Of a stretch of 64,000 bases of DNA, positions 10,184-18,575 are shown in pieces. The stretch is from positions 62,001-126,000 of the forward strand of contig NZ_CP025804.1 in the NCBI RefSeq assembly GCF_003352085.1, given 5' to 3'. Numbering within the stretch: position 1 is the first letter of the stretch; each line of letters opens with the position of its first letter. The notes under the pieces are model-generated. The model searched no databases. It saw only the letters and a program-made list of their open reading frames with translations, and was not told the origin of the DNA. Origin of the DNA: Sulfitobacter sp. SK012. Its GTDB lineage: Bacteria; Pseudomonadota; Alphaproteobacteria; Rhodobacterales; Rhodobacteraceae. A program made the position numbers and the translations under genes.

Positions 10184-10747
10184 ATAGACGTAATAAGCAC
10201 CGCCGCCGCCATGACTGATGTGCGCCTGCGCGATCTGCAAGACCGCTGACGACAACGGCGGCATCTTGAGCCATTGCGGTACTTGATGGCGCAAAACGCC
10301 GTGGCGCACCGGGATTGGCCCCCCCTCATCGCGCTGCTTGCCCTTGCCAGTAATGACAAGAACGAGCCTCTTACCATCCGCATGGGCAGACAGAATAAAA
10401 CGAGTCAACGTAGGATGCGCGCGGTCCAACGTCATACCGTGCAAATCAATGCGGCCTTCGGGTTTGATCTTGCCACGTTTAAGTTTGCCGAATGACTTCT
10501 GATCCATCGCGACAGGGGATTTCCGGATTTGATCGTCTATTGCAGGGATCAAATCATTGGGCCGTGCTTTCAGTTTTGGTTGCGGCTTACCCATGATCAC
10601 CGACTTAGCTTTTCGTAGTGCAGGCGCTGGTGGTGCTGGCAATGCGGTGTCAGGATCAAAACTACGCGTTTGGTTGAGGCGCTCGGTCCGCTCCGCAACT
10701 TGCTGCCACAGCGCCACTTCTTCAGGCGCTAGCCTCCGCCGCCTCAT
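10166..10747 (-). CDS. Smr-domain protein
   Basis: 193 residues. The C-terminal half is an Smr (small MutS-related) domain: RIDLHGMTLDRAHPTL, then LVITGKGKQ and a GGGGAYYVYLRR ending. The HGM and TGKG motifs are those of the nicking-endonuclease or RNA-binding Smr fold. The N-terminal third is charged and linker-like. It overlaps mltA by ATGA at its start, so it is expressed with the lytic transglycosylase; the pairing is common in Rhodobacterales but the functional link is unknown. Confidence 0.88.
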   Translation of the reverse strand: MRRRRLAPEEVALWQQVAERTERLNQTRSFDPDTALPAPPAPALRKAKSVIMGKPQPKLKARPNDLIPAIDDQIRKSPVAMDQKSFGKLKRGKIKPEGRIDLHGMTLDRAHPTLTRFILSAHADGKRLVLVITGKGKQRDEGGPIPVRHGVLRHQVPQWLKMPPLSSAVLQIAQAHISHGGGGAYYVYLRRQR

Positions 10748-11805
10748 ATTGCGGGCTCTGGAAGCAATGCGTAGGCCCGTTGAATAGGCATAAGCACAAT
10801 CATCCGGCCAGCGTCACGCAATTCACCCGCAGCACGGCCCGCTTTATCCCCGGTGCCAAAAAAAACGTCCGCCCTTTGTGATCCTTTGATTGCGGACCCG
10901 GTATCTTGGGCGACCATCAACCGACGCAGTGGCTTTTTACCTTCTTTTTCGATCCAAACCGGGGCGCCCAACGGGACAAATGCGGGATCAACCGCAACTG
11001 TCCGCATTGTGGTAACCGACCGGTTCATGGCGCCCAATGGCCCTTTGTCTGCGGGAACCTGACTTACCTCTCGAAAAAAGACGTAGGAATTGTTGTGAAG
11101 CAACAGTTCGCGGCCTTCCTCGGGGTTGCGCCGCACCCAGTTCTTGATGACCTCTGCGCTGACTTGATGCGCGTCATAGATACCACGCCGTACCAGCTCT
11201 ACGCCGATAGACCGATAGTTATGCCCGTTCGATCCGCGATACCCGACCCGTAGACCCCCTCCGTTGGGAAGTCGAACACGACCGGAGCCTTGGATTTGCA
11301 AAAAGAAAAGCTCAACCGGGTCATCGACCCAAGCGATTTCAAGGCCACGCCCCGCCATGACACCGCTTTCGAGAATATCGCGCCGTGTCAGCCATGGACT
11401 AGAACTCAAGGCCTCATTTGGCATCTTATAGATCGGATATTGATAACGCGATGAACGGCTCAAAGCCCCGTCAAGCTCAGGTTCAAAGTATCCGGTGAAC
11501 ATAGCCTCGCTACCGTCATCAATTAAAACGGGACGGAAAAGTAGCTCGAAAAAGCTGCGGGGATCGGGATTTGCGTCAGCGTACGAACAAAGCGCGCGCC
11601 AATCGGGGTCTTTCATGTCGCGGCACGTGCTGAGAAAGACGGCGAGGGCAGCGGCGTGATCGTCGTCGACCCAACCCTCCAAGTCCTCAAAACTCAGGAT
11701 GTCATACCGCACATCGGCAGCCGAGGGGCCCGCCATCAGCGTGGCCCCCATGATCGCCAATACGCCAAAAACATGGCTTAGCCGTCTGTAGAGACCAAGA
11801 GCCAA
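10744..11805 (-). CDS. mltA: MltA, membrane-bound lytic murein transglycosylase A
   Basis: 353 residues. An exported murein hydrolase that cleaves the MurNAc-GlcNAc bond to 1,6-anhydro products. A signal peptide of about 30 residues (FGVLAIMGATLMAGPSAAD) has no lipobox Cys. The MltA core has FTGYFEPELDG, and the 3D double-psi domain has VAQDTGSAIKGSQRADVFFG with the catalytic Asp. The start overlaps the Tim44-domain gene by 28 bases, longer than other overlaps here but required to keep the signal peptide. Confidence 0.93.
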   Translation of the reverse strand: MALGLYRRLSHVFGVLAIMGATLMAGPSAADVRYDILSFEDLEGWVDDDHAAALAVFLSTCRDMKDPDWRALCSYADANPDPRSFFELLFRPVLIDDGSEAMFTGYFEPELDGALSRSSRYQYPIYKMPNEALSSSPWLTRRDILESGVMAGRGLEIAWVDDPVELFFLQIQGSGRVRLPNGGGLRVGYRGSNGHNYRSIGVELVRRGIYDAHQVSAEVIKNWVRRNPEEGRELLLHNNSYVFFREVSQVPADKGPLGAMNRSVTTMRTVAVDPAFVPLGAPVWIEKEGKKPLRRLMVAQDTGSAIKGSQRADVFFGTGDKAGRAAGELRDAGRMIVLMPIQRAYALLPEPAI

Positions 11806-12437
11806 TTTGGATCATCCGAACCCATTATGCGGGCAAACGCCCACGTGTCTTTTTGCTTTTTGATTTCTGTAAGGCTGCCCTCAATGATGTCACCGCCCTC
11901 GTCACGCACGGCCGAGTTCAATTCAGCCACGAAGCGGATTGTTATCTCAGCTTCGTTGGTTTTGGGGTCGAGGGTCGCATTGGCAAGGCTCATCTCGCGC
12001 ACACCGATAAAGTTTGCTTCGATGGTCAGACCTTGATCTTCGCGTGCTGAAACGCCTTCGACAAAGCTCTCGTAGACCGGCTCAGAGAGAAATGGCTGAA
12101 TTTCATCTAGATCACCGTGTTCGTAGCCCATCACAATCATCTCATAAGCACCACGCGCGCCGCCGAGGAAATCACCCACGTGAAACGACGGTTCGATCCG
12201 TTTCATTTCAGCCAATGCTTTCGCTTCATCGGAGCCTTCATCGACATGATCGGTGATATCCAGATCAGGTCCGCCTTCGATCACCTCAAGTGCGGGGCCG
12301 GGACGGCGGGTGGTATCGGACAGAGGCACAGGCGGTTTTTCAAAGCCTTCACGTGTTCCAAGGACGTTCTTTAGGCGTAGGATCAGGAACACGGCAATTC
12401 CTGCCAGCACCAAAAGCTGAATGAGCGGCGAATTCAT
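11778..12437 (-). CDS. Tim44/TimA-domain membrane-anchored protein
   Basis: 219 residues: one N-terminal transmembrane helix (LIQLLVLAGIAVFLILRLKNVLG), an acidic linker, then a Tim44-like domain with FLGGARGAYEMIVMGYEHGDLD and a WLLVSTDG ending. Bacterial members are inner-membrane proteins related to the mitochondrial import motor subunit; their bacterial role is not well defined. The start at 12437 (MNSPLIQ) has AGGTCC upstream and is preferred to the upstream in-frame start at 12482. First gene of a leftward Tim44-mltA-smr run, divergent from fxsA. Confidence 0.85.
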   Translation of the reverse strand: MNSPLIQLLVLAGIAVFLILRLKNVLGTREGFEKPPVPLSDTTRRPGPALEVIEGGPDLDITDHVDEGSDEAKALAEMKRIEPSFHVGDFLGGARGAYEMIVMGYEHGDLDEIQPFLSEPVYESFVEGVSAREDQGLTIEANFIGVREMSLANATLDPKTNEAEITIRFVAELNSAVRDEGGDIIEGSLTEIKKQKDTWAFARIMGSDDPNWLLVSTDG

Positions 12438-12541
12438 AGGGACCTCGTTGAAGATGAAGCGTGGAAAAAAGCGTCTAGGCAACTTATGTAGGTTGTCGAT
12501 GGGGCCAAGTCCACTGCTCGGCCCCCGGAAAGGACATACTC

Positions 12542-13033
12542 ATGTGGCTTCTGATCGCGTTTATTGCCGTACCGGTGATCGAGATTGCGTTATTCATTCA
12601 GGTAGGCGGGTTTATTGGGCTTTTTCCAACCCTGCTGATTGTTGTGTTCACAGCTATGTTAGGTGCTTATTTGGTCCGCAGTCAGGGCCTTATGGCCATG
12701 AGCGAGGTCCGATCATCGATTTCTGACATGCGTGATCCCACAGAATCTTTGATGAGTGGGGCCATGATCTTATTTGCAGGCGCACTCTTGCTCACGCCCG
12801 GGTTTTTTACGGACGCCGTTGGGTTTAGCTTGTTGGTCCCACAGATCAGACAAGCGCTTTACCACGCGATACGTGCTCGTGTGAAAATCCAGAGCTTTGG
12901 CCAAAACGCAGGTGCACAACCACGAGGTCCGGGCCAACGCGCCAAGGATGGCGATGTGATCGAAGGCGACTATGTAGAGATTCCTGAGGAGGACGACGCG
13001 CCCAAAGGGCCTTCCGGTTGGACAAAGCATTGA
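12542..13033 (+). CDS. fxsA: FxsA family membrane protein
   Basis: 163 residues. FxsA-type inner-membrane protein with hydrophobic segments at about 3-22, 25-45 and 75-98 and a polar C-terminus (VIEGDYVEIPEEDDAPKGPS). Family hallmarks are the opening VPVIEIALFIQVGGFIG and LLLTPGFFTDAVG. In E. coli overexpression relieves F-mediated exclusion of phage T7, but its normal role is unknown. A GGGGCC...GGCCCC hairpin sits 18-43 bases before the start. Followed by secB. Confidence 0.9.
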   Translation: MWLLIAFIAVPVIEIALFIQVGGFIGLFPTLLIVVFTAMLGAYLVRSQGLMAMSEVRSSISDMRDPTESLMSGAMILFAGALLLTPGFFTDAVGFSLLVPQIRQALYHAIRARVKIQSFGQNAGAQPRGPGQRAKDGDVIEGDYVEIPEEDDAPKGPSGWTKH

Positions 13034-13096
13034 GCGACACGCAGCAACCTGCTAGGACGCAGCAGATTTATTTCCAACCTCCAAAGGGAGACACCC

Positions 13097-13579
13097 ATGG
13101 CTGAGGCCGAAGCAGCAACACCCACCGCACCACAAATGCGTGTGTTGGGTCAATTTATCCGCGATCTGTCATTTGAAAACATCATGGCACAAAAAGGCGC
13201 GCCAGCCGATGTGCAACCAGATGTGCAGATGCAGATCAATCTGGAGCCCAAGAAGCGCCCAGCAGAAAATCAGTATGAGACGGCGATCAAGTTGAACGTC
13301 ACCTCAAAGGCAAAGGACGCCGATACCGTTCTTTTCGCACTAGAGATTGATTATGTTGGTATTTTTCACATCGAGGGCGTGCCAGAAGATCAAATGCACC
13401 CGTTCTTGATGATCGAATGCCCTCGGATGATTTTCCCATTCCTGCGCCGCATTGTCAGCGACATCACCCGCGATGGCGGCTTCCCGCCGCTGAACTTGGA
13501 AAACATCGATTTCGTAACGCTTTACCGCAATGAAGTCGCACGGCTTCAGGCAGAGCAAAAGGGCAAGGCAGACGCCTAA
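13097..13579 (+). CDS. secB: SecB, protein-export chaperone
   Basis: 160 residues. Tetrameric cytosolic chaperone that keeps precursors unfolded and delivers them to SecA. Seen: RVLGQFIRDLSFENI at the N-terminus, INLEPKK, the EIDYVGIFHIEGVPEDQ strand, and the CPRMIFPFLRRIVSDITRDGGFPPLNLENIDF block that is nearly diagnostic. The ATG has AAGGGAG upstream. The gene ends four bases from the convergent dnaQ stop; its terminator is inside dnaQ. Confidence 0.96.
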   Translation: MAEAEAATPTAPQMRVLGQFIRDLSFENIMAQKGAPADVQPDVQMQINLEPKKRPAENQYETAIKLNVTSKAKDADTVLFALEIDYVGIFHIEGVPEDQMHPFLMIECPRMIFPFLRRIVSDITRDGGFPPLNLENIDFVTLYRNEVARLQAEQKGKADA

Positions 13580-13583
13580 GCCT

Positions 13584-14270
13584 TTACGACTTTAGCCACA
13601 ACACATCGCCGCCCAATTTGCTGACAAACTCAGCATGGGCGGCGTTTTCTGTTTCAGTGATGCGTTCTGGCAAAGGCATCGGGCGTGATCGCGGCGTCCA
13701 CTGGGTTGAGGTCTCACCAGCTTTTTGCTGTGGTTTGGTCGAAAGTCCGAAATCAGGCTGCTTACCGCCGATCAGCTCAAGGTAAACCTCGGCCAAAATT
13801 TCACTGTCCAATAACGCGCCGTGCAGTGTTCGCGATGCATTGTCGATATTGAAACGCCGACAAAGCGCATCCAGCGAGGAAGGTGAGCCTGGGAACTTCT
13901 TGCGGGCCATGGCGAGCGTATCAATTGCCTGTTCCCATGGGATCAGAGGCAAACCCATCCATTTCAGTTCAGCATTGAGGAACTTAATGTCGAAACTTGC
14001 GTTATGGATCACCAGCTTTGACTCGCCGATGAAATCAAGAAAGGCCTGACCCACCGCTGCAAACTTTGGTCTATCCCGCAGGAAATCATCCCCCAGCCCG
14101 TGAACTTGAAAAGCTTCATCTGGCATGCCGCGCTCGGGGTTGATATATTCGTGAAACGTCTTGCCGGTAGCCATATGGCCCATCAGCTCAACCGCGCCGA
14201 TTTCTACGATACGGTCGCCCGAATTGGGGTCGAATCCGGTGGTTTCTGTATCAAGGACGATCTCACGCAT
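13584..14270 (-). CDS. dnaQ: DNA polymerase III epsilon subunit (proofreading 3'-5' exonuclease)
   Basis: 228 residues of DEDD-family exonuclease that proofreads for DnaE. Exo I is LDTETTGFDP at the N-terminus, Exo II is VIHNASFDIKFL, and Exo III lies in RTLHGALLDSEILAEVY. The C-terminal tail after about residue 175 would bind the alpha subunit. Starts within coaE (8-base overlap), the last gene of the leftward maf-aroE-coaE-dnaQ run that reads away from oriC. Confidence 0.95.
   Translation of the reverse strand: MREIVLDTETTGFDPNSGDRIVEIGAVELMGHMATGKTFHEYINPERGMPDEAFQVHGLGDDFLRDRPKFAAVGQAFLDFIGESKLVIHNASFDIKFLNAELKWMGLPLIPWEQAIDTLAMARKKFPGSPSSLDALCRRFNIDNASRTLHGALLDSEILAEVYLELIGGKQPDFGLSTKPQQKAGETSTQWTPRSRPMPLPERITETENAAHAEFVSKLGGDVLWLKS
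13607..13648 (+). terminator. Intrinsic terminator of secB, embedded in the 3' end of dnaQ
   Basis: Nine-base arms CGCCGCCCA (13607-13615) and TGGGCGGCG (13636-13644) pair perfectly, with an inner TGCTGA/TCAGCA stem, followed by TTTT on the plus strand. It lies wholly in the coding 3' end of dnaQ, antisense to it. Confidence 0.7.
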
Positions 14271-14853
14271 GGGACAGTTGGCTCCTGATTTTCATAACAA
14301 TGTTGTGGACCTCACGTGCGGCCTCTTCAAGCGTATCAGTAGGGATTACATAGTCTGCAAGCTTACATTTTTCCGCAGCTGGTATCTGTTTGGCCCGGAT
14401 CGACATAAATTGATCATAGGTCATTGTGCCTCGCTCCATTACGCGGGCTTCTTGAACGTCATCATTCACAAAAACGCAGGCGGTGGCATCCATAGCGATA
14501 TTGCCGCCGGTTTCAAACAATAGGGGGATGTCAAAAACGACGATATCAGTGGTGGCCTGTGAAATGAACTCGGCCCTGTCTTGGGCGACCAAGGGGTGCA
14601 CGATACGCTCGATTTGCTTGAGCGCGGCCGGATTCAACGAGATGATTTCTTTGAGCGCGGGTCGCGAAACGGCATCGTCCACAATTGCATCTGGGAAAGC
14701 ATCTTTCATCTGCGATACAGCACCACCTCCAACCGCGTAAAGCCGGTGCACGGCGGCGTCCGCATCCCAAACGGCACAGCCCAAATCAGCAAACATCGAA
14801 GCGGCCGTCGATTTCCCCATACCGATCGATCCTGTGAGACCCAGCAGAAACAT
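14263..14853 (-). CDS. coaE: Dephospho-CoA kinase
   Basis: 196 residues. Last step of coenzyme A synthesis, ATP-dependent phosphorylation of the dephospho-CoA ribose 3'-OH. The P-loop GLTGSIGMGKST is at the N-terminus; VWDADAAVHRLY and VVFDIPLLFETG are the substrate-binding segments. The start at 14853 (MFLLGLTG) fits the family and shares its A with the aroE TGA (TGATG). A longer in-frame start at 14910 lies inside aroE and is rejected. Confidence 0.94.
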   Translation of the reverse strand: MFLLGLTGSIGMGKSTAASMFADLGCAVWDADAAVHRLYAVGGGAVSQMKDAFPDAIVDDAVSRPALKEIISLNPAALKQIERIVHPLVAQDRAEFISQATTDIVVFDIPLLFETGGNIAMDATACVFVNDDVQEARVMERGTMTYDQFMSIRAKQIPAAEKCKLADYVIPTDTLEEAAREVHNIVMKIRSQLSHA

Positions 14854-15701
14854 CAGCGCAAAGCGGCAGCACGTGTGGCGCGGTCTACTTCTGGACGGCG
14901 ACCGAACCAACGTTCAAACGCAGGCACCGCCTGATGTAGGAGCATACCAAGGCCATCGACAGTAACGCAGCCCATCTGTTCTGCGGTTTCTAAAAACGAT
15001 GTCTTTAGAGGCGCGTAAACGAGATCAGTCACAACTGTACCGGCGCGCAAACCGTCCAATGGAACACGCAATTCACTTTTGCCAATCATGCCAAGCGATG
15101 TGGTATTTACCACAAGTGCGGCTTCATCCAGCATGTTGCCTGCTTGCACCCAGTCAAAAATCTTCAAACGACTGCCGAAATCAGATTTAAGCCTCTCGGC
15201 GCGGACGCGTGTCCGATTCGACAAAAGTATTTCCGGAACACCGGCTTCAATCAAAGAAGCGATGACCGCGCGGGCAGAACCGCCGGCCCCAAGAACCGCG
15301 GCGGGGCCGGAACTTGGGTCCCAAGTGGGTGCATTATGGCGCAAGTTCTCTGTAAAACCGTATCCGTCAGTGTTGTCTGCCTGCAGCTTTCCATCTTTGC
15401 GGAAAATAAGCGTGTTCGCGGCACCAATCAGGGTTGCCCGATCCGTCACCAGATCTGCAAGCTCCAGCACGGACTCTTTGTGCGGAATTGTGACGTTAGC
15501 ACCAACAAAGCCCATTTTAGGGAGCGTCTCTAGTACCGTTTTAAGATCGCACACCTCAACGTGCATTGGAATGTAGTGGCCAGCAATACCGTAGGTCTTA
15601 AGCCAGTGGCGGTGTATTTGTGGCGACTTGGATTGCGCGATAGGGCACCCGATTACGCCGGCAATTGGTATACGTTGCGGGGCCGCTGAGGGGTCTTTCA
15701 T
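14853..15701 (-). CDS. aroE: Shikimate dehydrogenase
   Basis: 282 residues. NADPH-dependent reduction of 3-dehydroshikimate to shikimate in the aromatic pathway. Substrate site: PIAQSKSPQIHRHWL, then NVTIPHKESV with the catalytic Lys, and NTDGYGF. The cofactor-binding loop is LGAGGSARAV and the C-terminal GLGMLLHQAVPAFERWFG is typical. Start overlaps the maf stop by ATGA. Confidence 0.95.
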   Translation of the reverse strand: MKDPSAAPQRIPIAGVIGCPIAQSKSPQIHRHWLKTYGIAGHYIPMHVEVCDLKTVLETLPKMGFVGANVTIPHKESVLELADLVTDRATLIGAANTLIFRKDGKLQADNTDGYGFTENLRHNAPTWDPSSGPAAVLGAGGSARAVIASLIEAGVPEILLSNRTRVRAERLKSDFGSRLKIFDWVQAGNMLDEAALVVNTTSLGMIGKSELRVPLDGLRAGTVVTDLVYAPLKTSFLETAEQMGCVTVDGLGMLLHQAVPAFERWFGRRPEVDRATRAAALR

Positions 15702-16297
15702 TGAGCAATGTCTCCGCGCAGGGTTAGATAATTGAGTATCTCCAGAAGTGGCATACCCAGAACGTTAAAGTAATCCCCTTCGACGCTGGTGAAAAGCCGA
15801 ACTCCTTCTTCCTCCAGCTTGTAGGCACCCACCGCATGCTGAATGCTGTCCCAATTTCGAGTTACATAGTCATCTATGTAGTCGTCTGATGCTTCGCGCA
15901 TCCGCAGGCGAACCTGACCGACATGGCGCCAAAGAGGCTTGCCGTCTTCATAGATCACCGCGGCAGACAACAACATGTGACGGTTGCCACGTAATGTCTT
16001 AAGCTGAGCAATGGCTTCGGTTTGGTTTTTTGGTTTGCTGAACATCTGACCGGCGAAATCAAGAACTTGATCACATGCAATGACCAAGGCACCGGGGTTC
16101 TTTTCACTAACCTTAGCTGCCTTCAGCCCGGCAAGCGCATCCGCAATATCCCGGGGTGGTGCAGATTCTGCGATCATCGCGTCCTTGATCATCTCTTCAT
16201 CAACCCGAGCGATGATCACCTGATGCGGTACGCATGCTTGGTGCAAAAGCTGCGACCTAATTTTGGAACCTGAGGCAAGTATGATCTGCGACGCCAT
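15698..16297 (-). CDS. maf: Maf-family nucleotide pyrophosphatase
   Basis: 199 residues. Maf/HAM1-fold house-cleaning pyrophosphatase acting on non-canonical or modified NTPs. The N-terminal ILASGSKIRSQLL is the Maf loop, followed by RVDEEMIKD, ACDQVL and the C-terminal GDYFNVLGMPLLEILNYL. The ATG at 16297 overlaps a perfect DnaA box at 16297-16305, so initiation of this gene lies at the edge of oriC. Confidence 0.92.
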   Translation of the reverse strand: MASQIILASGSKIRSQLLHQACVPHQVIIARVDEEMIKDAMIAESAPPRDIADALAGLKAAKVSEKNPGALVIACDQVLDFAGQMFSKPKNQTEAIAQLKTLRGNRHMLLSAAVIYEDGKPLWRHVGQVRLRMREASDDYIDDYVTRNWDSIQHAVGAYKLEEEGVRLFTSVEGDYFNVLGMPLLEILNYLTLRGDIAQ

Positions 16298-16305
16298 GTG
16301 GATAA
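16297..16305 (-). promoter_or_regulatory. DnaA box, perfect consensus
   Basis: TGTGGATAA, the exact reverse complement of TTATCCACA. It overlaps the first base of the maf start codon, so DnaA bound here could also affect maf transcription. Confidence 0.75.
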
Positions 16306-16417
16306 GCCTTGTACAAGGTTCGGGATGTAAGGTGGACTTGTTGTCCGGAATCTGGGGTTCGAGCGCAAGTCAGGAAAACTCGGCGATTTATGCAGTTCTC
16401 TGCAAGTTTTATCCCTG

Positions 16418-16426
16418 CGTGGATAA
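16418..16426 (-). promoter_or_regulatory. DnaA box, one mismatch
   Basis: CGTGGATAA differs from TGTGGATAA at the first base only. It lies in the left half of the proposed oriC. Confidence 0.55.
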
Positions 16427-16466
16427 GGATAAAAACGGCTTGTGGCAAACTCTCGGTCTACAAAGA

Positions 16467-16475
16467 TTATTCACA
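16467..16475 (+). promoter_or_regulatory. DnaA box, one mismatch
   Basis: TTATTCACA fits the relaxed TTWTNCACA consensus. It borders the AT-rich segment that starts near 16490. Confidence 0.55.
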
Positions 16476-16595
16476 GAGATGCACACAGCCAAAAACTCAA
16501 AATTATCTTTTAAGCATCTGATTTTATTACTTTAAAACAGATACCTTCTAGATAATCACATCACCTATTTTCGCTAACTAACAGGGGGACATCTC

Positions 16596-16618
16596 TGGGG
16601 ATAACACAATAATCCACA
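16596..16618. promoter_or_regulatory. Pair of opposed DnaA boxes
   Basis: TGGGGATAA (16596-16604) and TAATCCACA (16610-16618) each differ from consensus at one position. They face each other across five bases on the right side of the AT-rich segment. Confidence 0.5.
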
Positions 16619-16701
16619 GAAAATGCCTTCCCTACTTACATCATCAATCTTTCCTTCTTCTTATATTATATTAAGAAGGGCCGAGACAGGAAGGATGCCC
16701 C

Positions 16702-17151
16702 GTGACCGATTTTCTCAGCCTTGCTTATCCCTGGATCAAGGGTTTCCATATCATGGCAGTGATATCATGGATGGCCGGGCTGTTCTATCTTCCGAGGCTT
16801 TTGGTGCACCACACAGAGCGTGTTGGTCTGAGTGGTGAAACCCATGAGCTGTTTAGCATGATGGAATTTAAGCTTTCAAAAGTGATTATGGGACCGGCGA
16901 TGTTGGCCACTTGGTTCTTTGGGCTGCTATTAGTTCTGACTCCGGGCGTTGTTGATTGGTCAGCAGTATGGCCTTGGACAAAGATGTTGGGGGTTCTGGC
17001 CATGTCTGGTTTTCATATTTGGCTCGAGGGGCGTGTTAAGAGCTTTGGGCGCGGTGAAAATACGCTCAGCGGCAAACAATACCGAATGTTGAATGAAGTA
17101 CCGACGGTGCTGATGATCGTGATCGTACTGTCAGTGACCGTGAAGTTCTGA
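16702..17151 (+). CDS. hemJ: HemJ, protoporphyrinogen IX oxidase
   Basis: 149 residues, four predicted membrane helices. HemJ oxidises protoporphyrinogen IX to protoporphyrin IX in alphaproteobacteria lacking HemG/HemY. Seen: WIKGFHIMAVISWMAGLFYLPRL with the conserved His in helix 1, the FKLSKVIMGPAM loop, FHIWLEGRVKSF and RMLNEVPTVLMI at the end. The start is GTG at 16702 with AGGAAGG upstream; a nearby ATG is out of frame. First rightward gene from oriC. Confidence 0.92.
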   Translation: MTDFLSLAYPWIKGFHIMAVISWMAGLFYLPRLLVHHTERVGLSGETHELFSMMEFKLSKVIMGPAMLATWFFGLLLVLTPGVVDWSAVWPWTKMLGVLAMSGFHIWLEGRVKSFGRGENTLSGKQYRMLNEVPTVLMIVIVLSVTVKF

Positions 17152-17163
17152 GTGATTGACTAA

Positions 17164-17280
17164 ATGGACCGGTTTGCTTACATGGCAGTCACCGCCCCAT
17201 TCGGGGATGGCGCAACATTGAAATTTTTGAATATGACCAGCCCGCCCATTGGCGTGGCTTTGGCGCGGGTACTTCCATGA
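17164..17280 (+). CDS. Candidate 38-residue leader ORF overlapping the rho start
   Basis: An ATG at 17164 opens a 38-codon frame ([14 protein letters not shown]...GVALARVLP) whose TGA overlaps the rho ATG as ATGA, the same junction used by many real gene pairs here. The Shine-Dalgarno is weak, and a second in-frame ATG lies at 17182. E. coli rho also has a short leader ORF (rhoL) in a region where rho is autoregulated, which makes coupling plausible. No family is recognisable; it could be chance in a 125-base gap. Confidence 0.3.
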   Translation: MDRFAYMAVTAPFGDGATLKFLNMTSPPIGVALARVLP

Positions 17281-18554
17281 CCACTGAAATTGATACACTG
17301 AACCTTGCCGATCTTAAGGCACAATCCCCTAAAAACCTTTTGTCGATGGCCGAAGAGCTTGAGATCGAGAACGCTTCGACCATGCGTAAGGGCGAGATGA
17401 TGTTCCAAATCCTGCGCGAGCGGGCGGATGAAGGTTGGGAAATTTCGGGTGATGGCGTGCTTGAAGTCCTGCAGGACGGGTTTGGCTTTCTGCGTTCGCC
17501 TGAAGCGAACTATCTGCCAGGCCCAGATGACATTTATCTGTCTCCGGACATGATCCGCCAACATTCGCTGCGTACTGGGGATACCATTGAGGGGCTCATT
17601 AAGGCCCCTGACGACACCGAGCGTTACTTTGCCCTGATCGAGGTAACCAAAATCAACTTTGAAGACCCTGAGAAGGCGCGTCACAAAGTTGCCTTTGAGA
17701 ACCTTACACCACTCTATCCGGATGAACGGATGACTATGGAAGTTGATGATCCGACGATCAAAGACCGCTCAGCACGGATTATCGATCTGGTATCACCGAT
17801 TGGCAAAGGCCAGCGTGCATTGATCGTAGCACCGCCGCGTACAGGTAAAACGGTTCTACTTCAGAACATTGCCAACAGCATCGAAAAGAACCACCCAGAG
17901 TGTTACTTGATCGTGTTGCTGATTGATGAACGTCCCGAAGAAGTCACGGACATGCAGCGTTCGGTCAAAGGTGAAGTTGTATCATCAACATTTGACGAAC
18001 CGGCGACCCGTCACGTTGCGGTGTCTGACATGGTCATCGAAAAGGCCAAACGCCTTGTTGAGCATAAGCGTGACGTTGTTATCTTGCTTGATTCGATTAC
18101 GCGTCTGGGCCGTGCATTCAACACTGTTGTTCCGTCATCAGGCAAGGTTTTGACCGGTGGTGTGGATGCGAATGCTTTGCAGCGTCCTAAGCGCTTCTTT
18201 GGTGCGGCGCGGAACATTGAAGAAGGTGGCTCGCTGACAATCATCGCGACGGCCTTGATTGATACGGGTTCACGCATGGACGAAGTGATCTTTGAAGAAT
18301 TCAAAGGGACTGGTAACTCTGAAATCGTGCTGGATCGCAAGATCGCGGACAAGCGGGTCTTCCCGGCGATTGATATTCTGAAATCTGGCACCCGCAAAGA
18401 GGAACTGTTGGTTGATAAAATTGACCTGCAGAAAACCTTTGTGTTGCGCCGAATTCTGAATCCAATGGGAACGACAGATGCGATTGAATTCTTGGTATCC
18501 AAATTAAAGCAGACAAAAACGAATTCAGACTTCTTTGATTCGATGAATACCTAA
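17277..18554 (+). CDS. rho: Transcription termination factor Rho
   Basis: 425 residues. Hexameric RNA-dependent ATPase that ends untranslated transcription. The N-terminal helical domain ([19 protein letters not shown]) leads into the RNA-binding cold-shock-like domain with [20 protein letters not shown]. The P-loop [32 protein letters not shown] (Walker B) and the [15 protein letters not shown]-loop region follow. It lacks the inserts seen in actinobacterial Rho. Its ATG is embedded in the stop of the candidate leader ORF. Followed 21 bases later by mnmE. Confidence 0.97.
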   Translation: MTTEIDTLNLADLKAQSPKNLLSMAEELEIENASTMRKGEMMFQILRERADEGWEISGDGVLEVLQDGFGFLRSPEANYLPGPDDIYLSPDMIRQHSLRTGDTIEGLIKAPDDTERYFALIEVTKINFEDPEKARHKVAFENLTPLYPDERMTMEVDDPTIKDRSARIIDLVSPIGKGQRALIVAPPRTGKTVLLQNIANSIEKNHPECYLIVLLIDERPEEVTDMQRSVKGEVVSSTFDEPATRHVAVSDMVIEKAKRLVEHKRDVVILLDSITRLGRAFNTVVPSSGKVLTGGVDANALQRPKRFFGAARNIEEGGSLTIIATALIDTGSRMDEVIFEEFKGTGNSEIVLDRKIADKRVFPAIDILKSGTRKEELLVDKIDLQKTFVLRRILNPMGTTDAIEFLVSKLKQTKTNSDFFDSMNT

Positions 18555-18575
18555 ATATTTCAAAGGCTTAGGTCT

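Larger units (their letters stand above)
16298..16701. other. oriC: Probable chromosomal replication origin (oriC)
   Basis: The only gene-free stretch above 300 bases (404 bases), between leftward maf and rightward hemJ. It holds a perfect DnaA box TGTGGATAA at 16297-16305 (at its left edge) and four with one mismatch: 16418-16426, 16467-16475 (TTATTCACA), 16596-16604 and 16610-16618. AT-rich DNA at about 16490-16575 and 16640-16680 could be the unwinding element; it includes TTTTAAG...CTTTAAAA and an inverted repeat CTTCTTA/TAAGAAG (16657-16663/16672-16678). Genes on both sides point away from it and parAB with two parS sites lie within 8 kb. Inference, but strongly supported by context. Confidence 0.8.
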
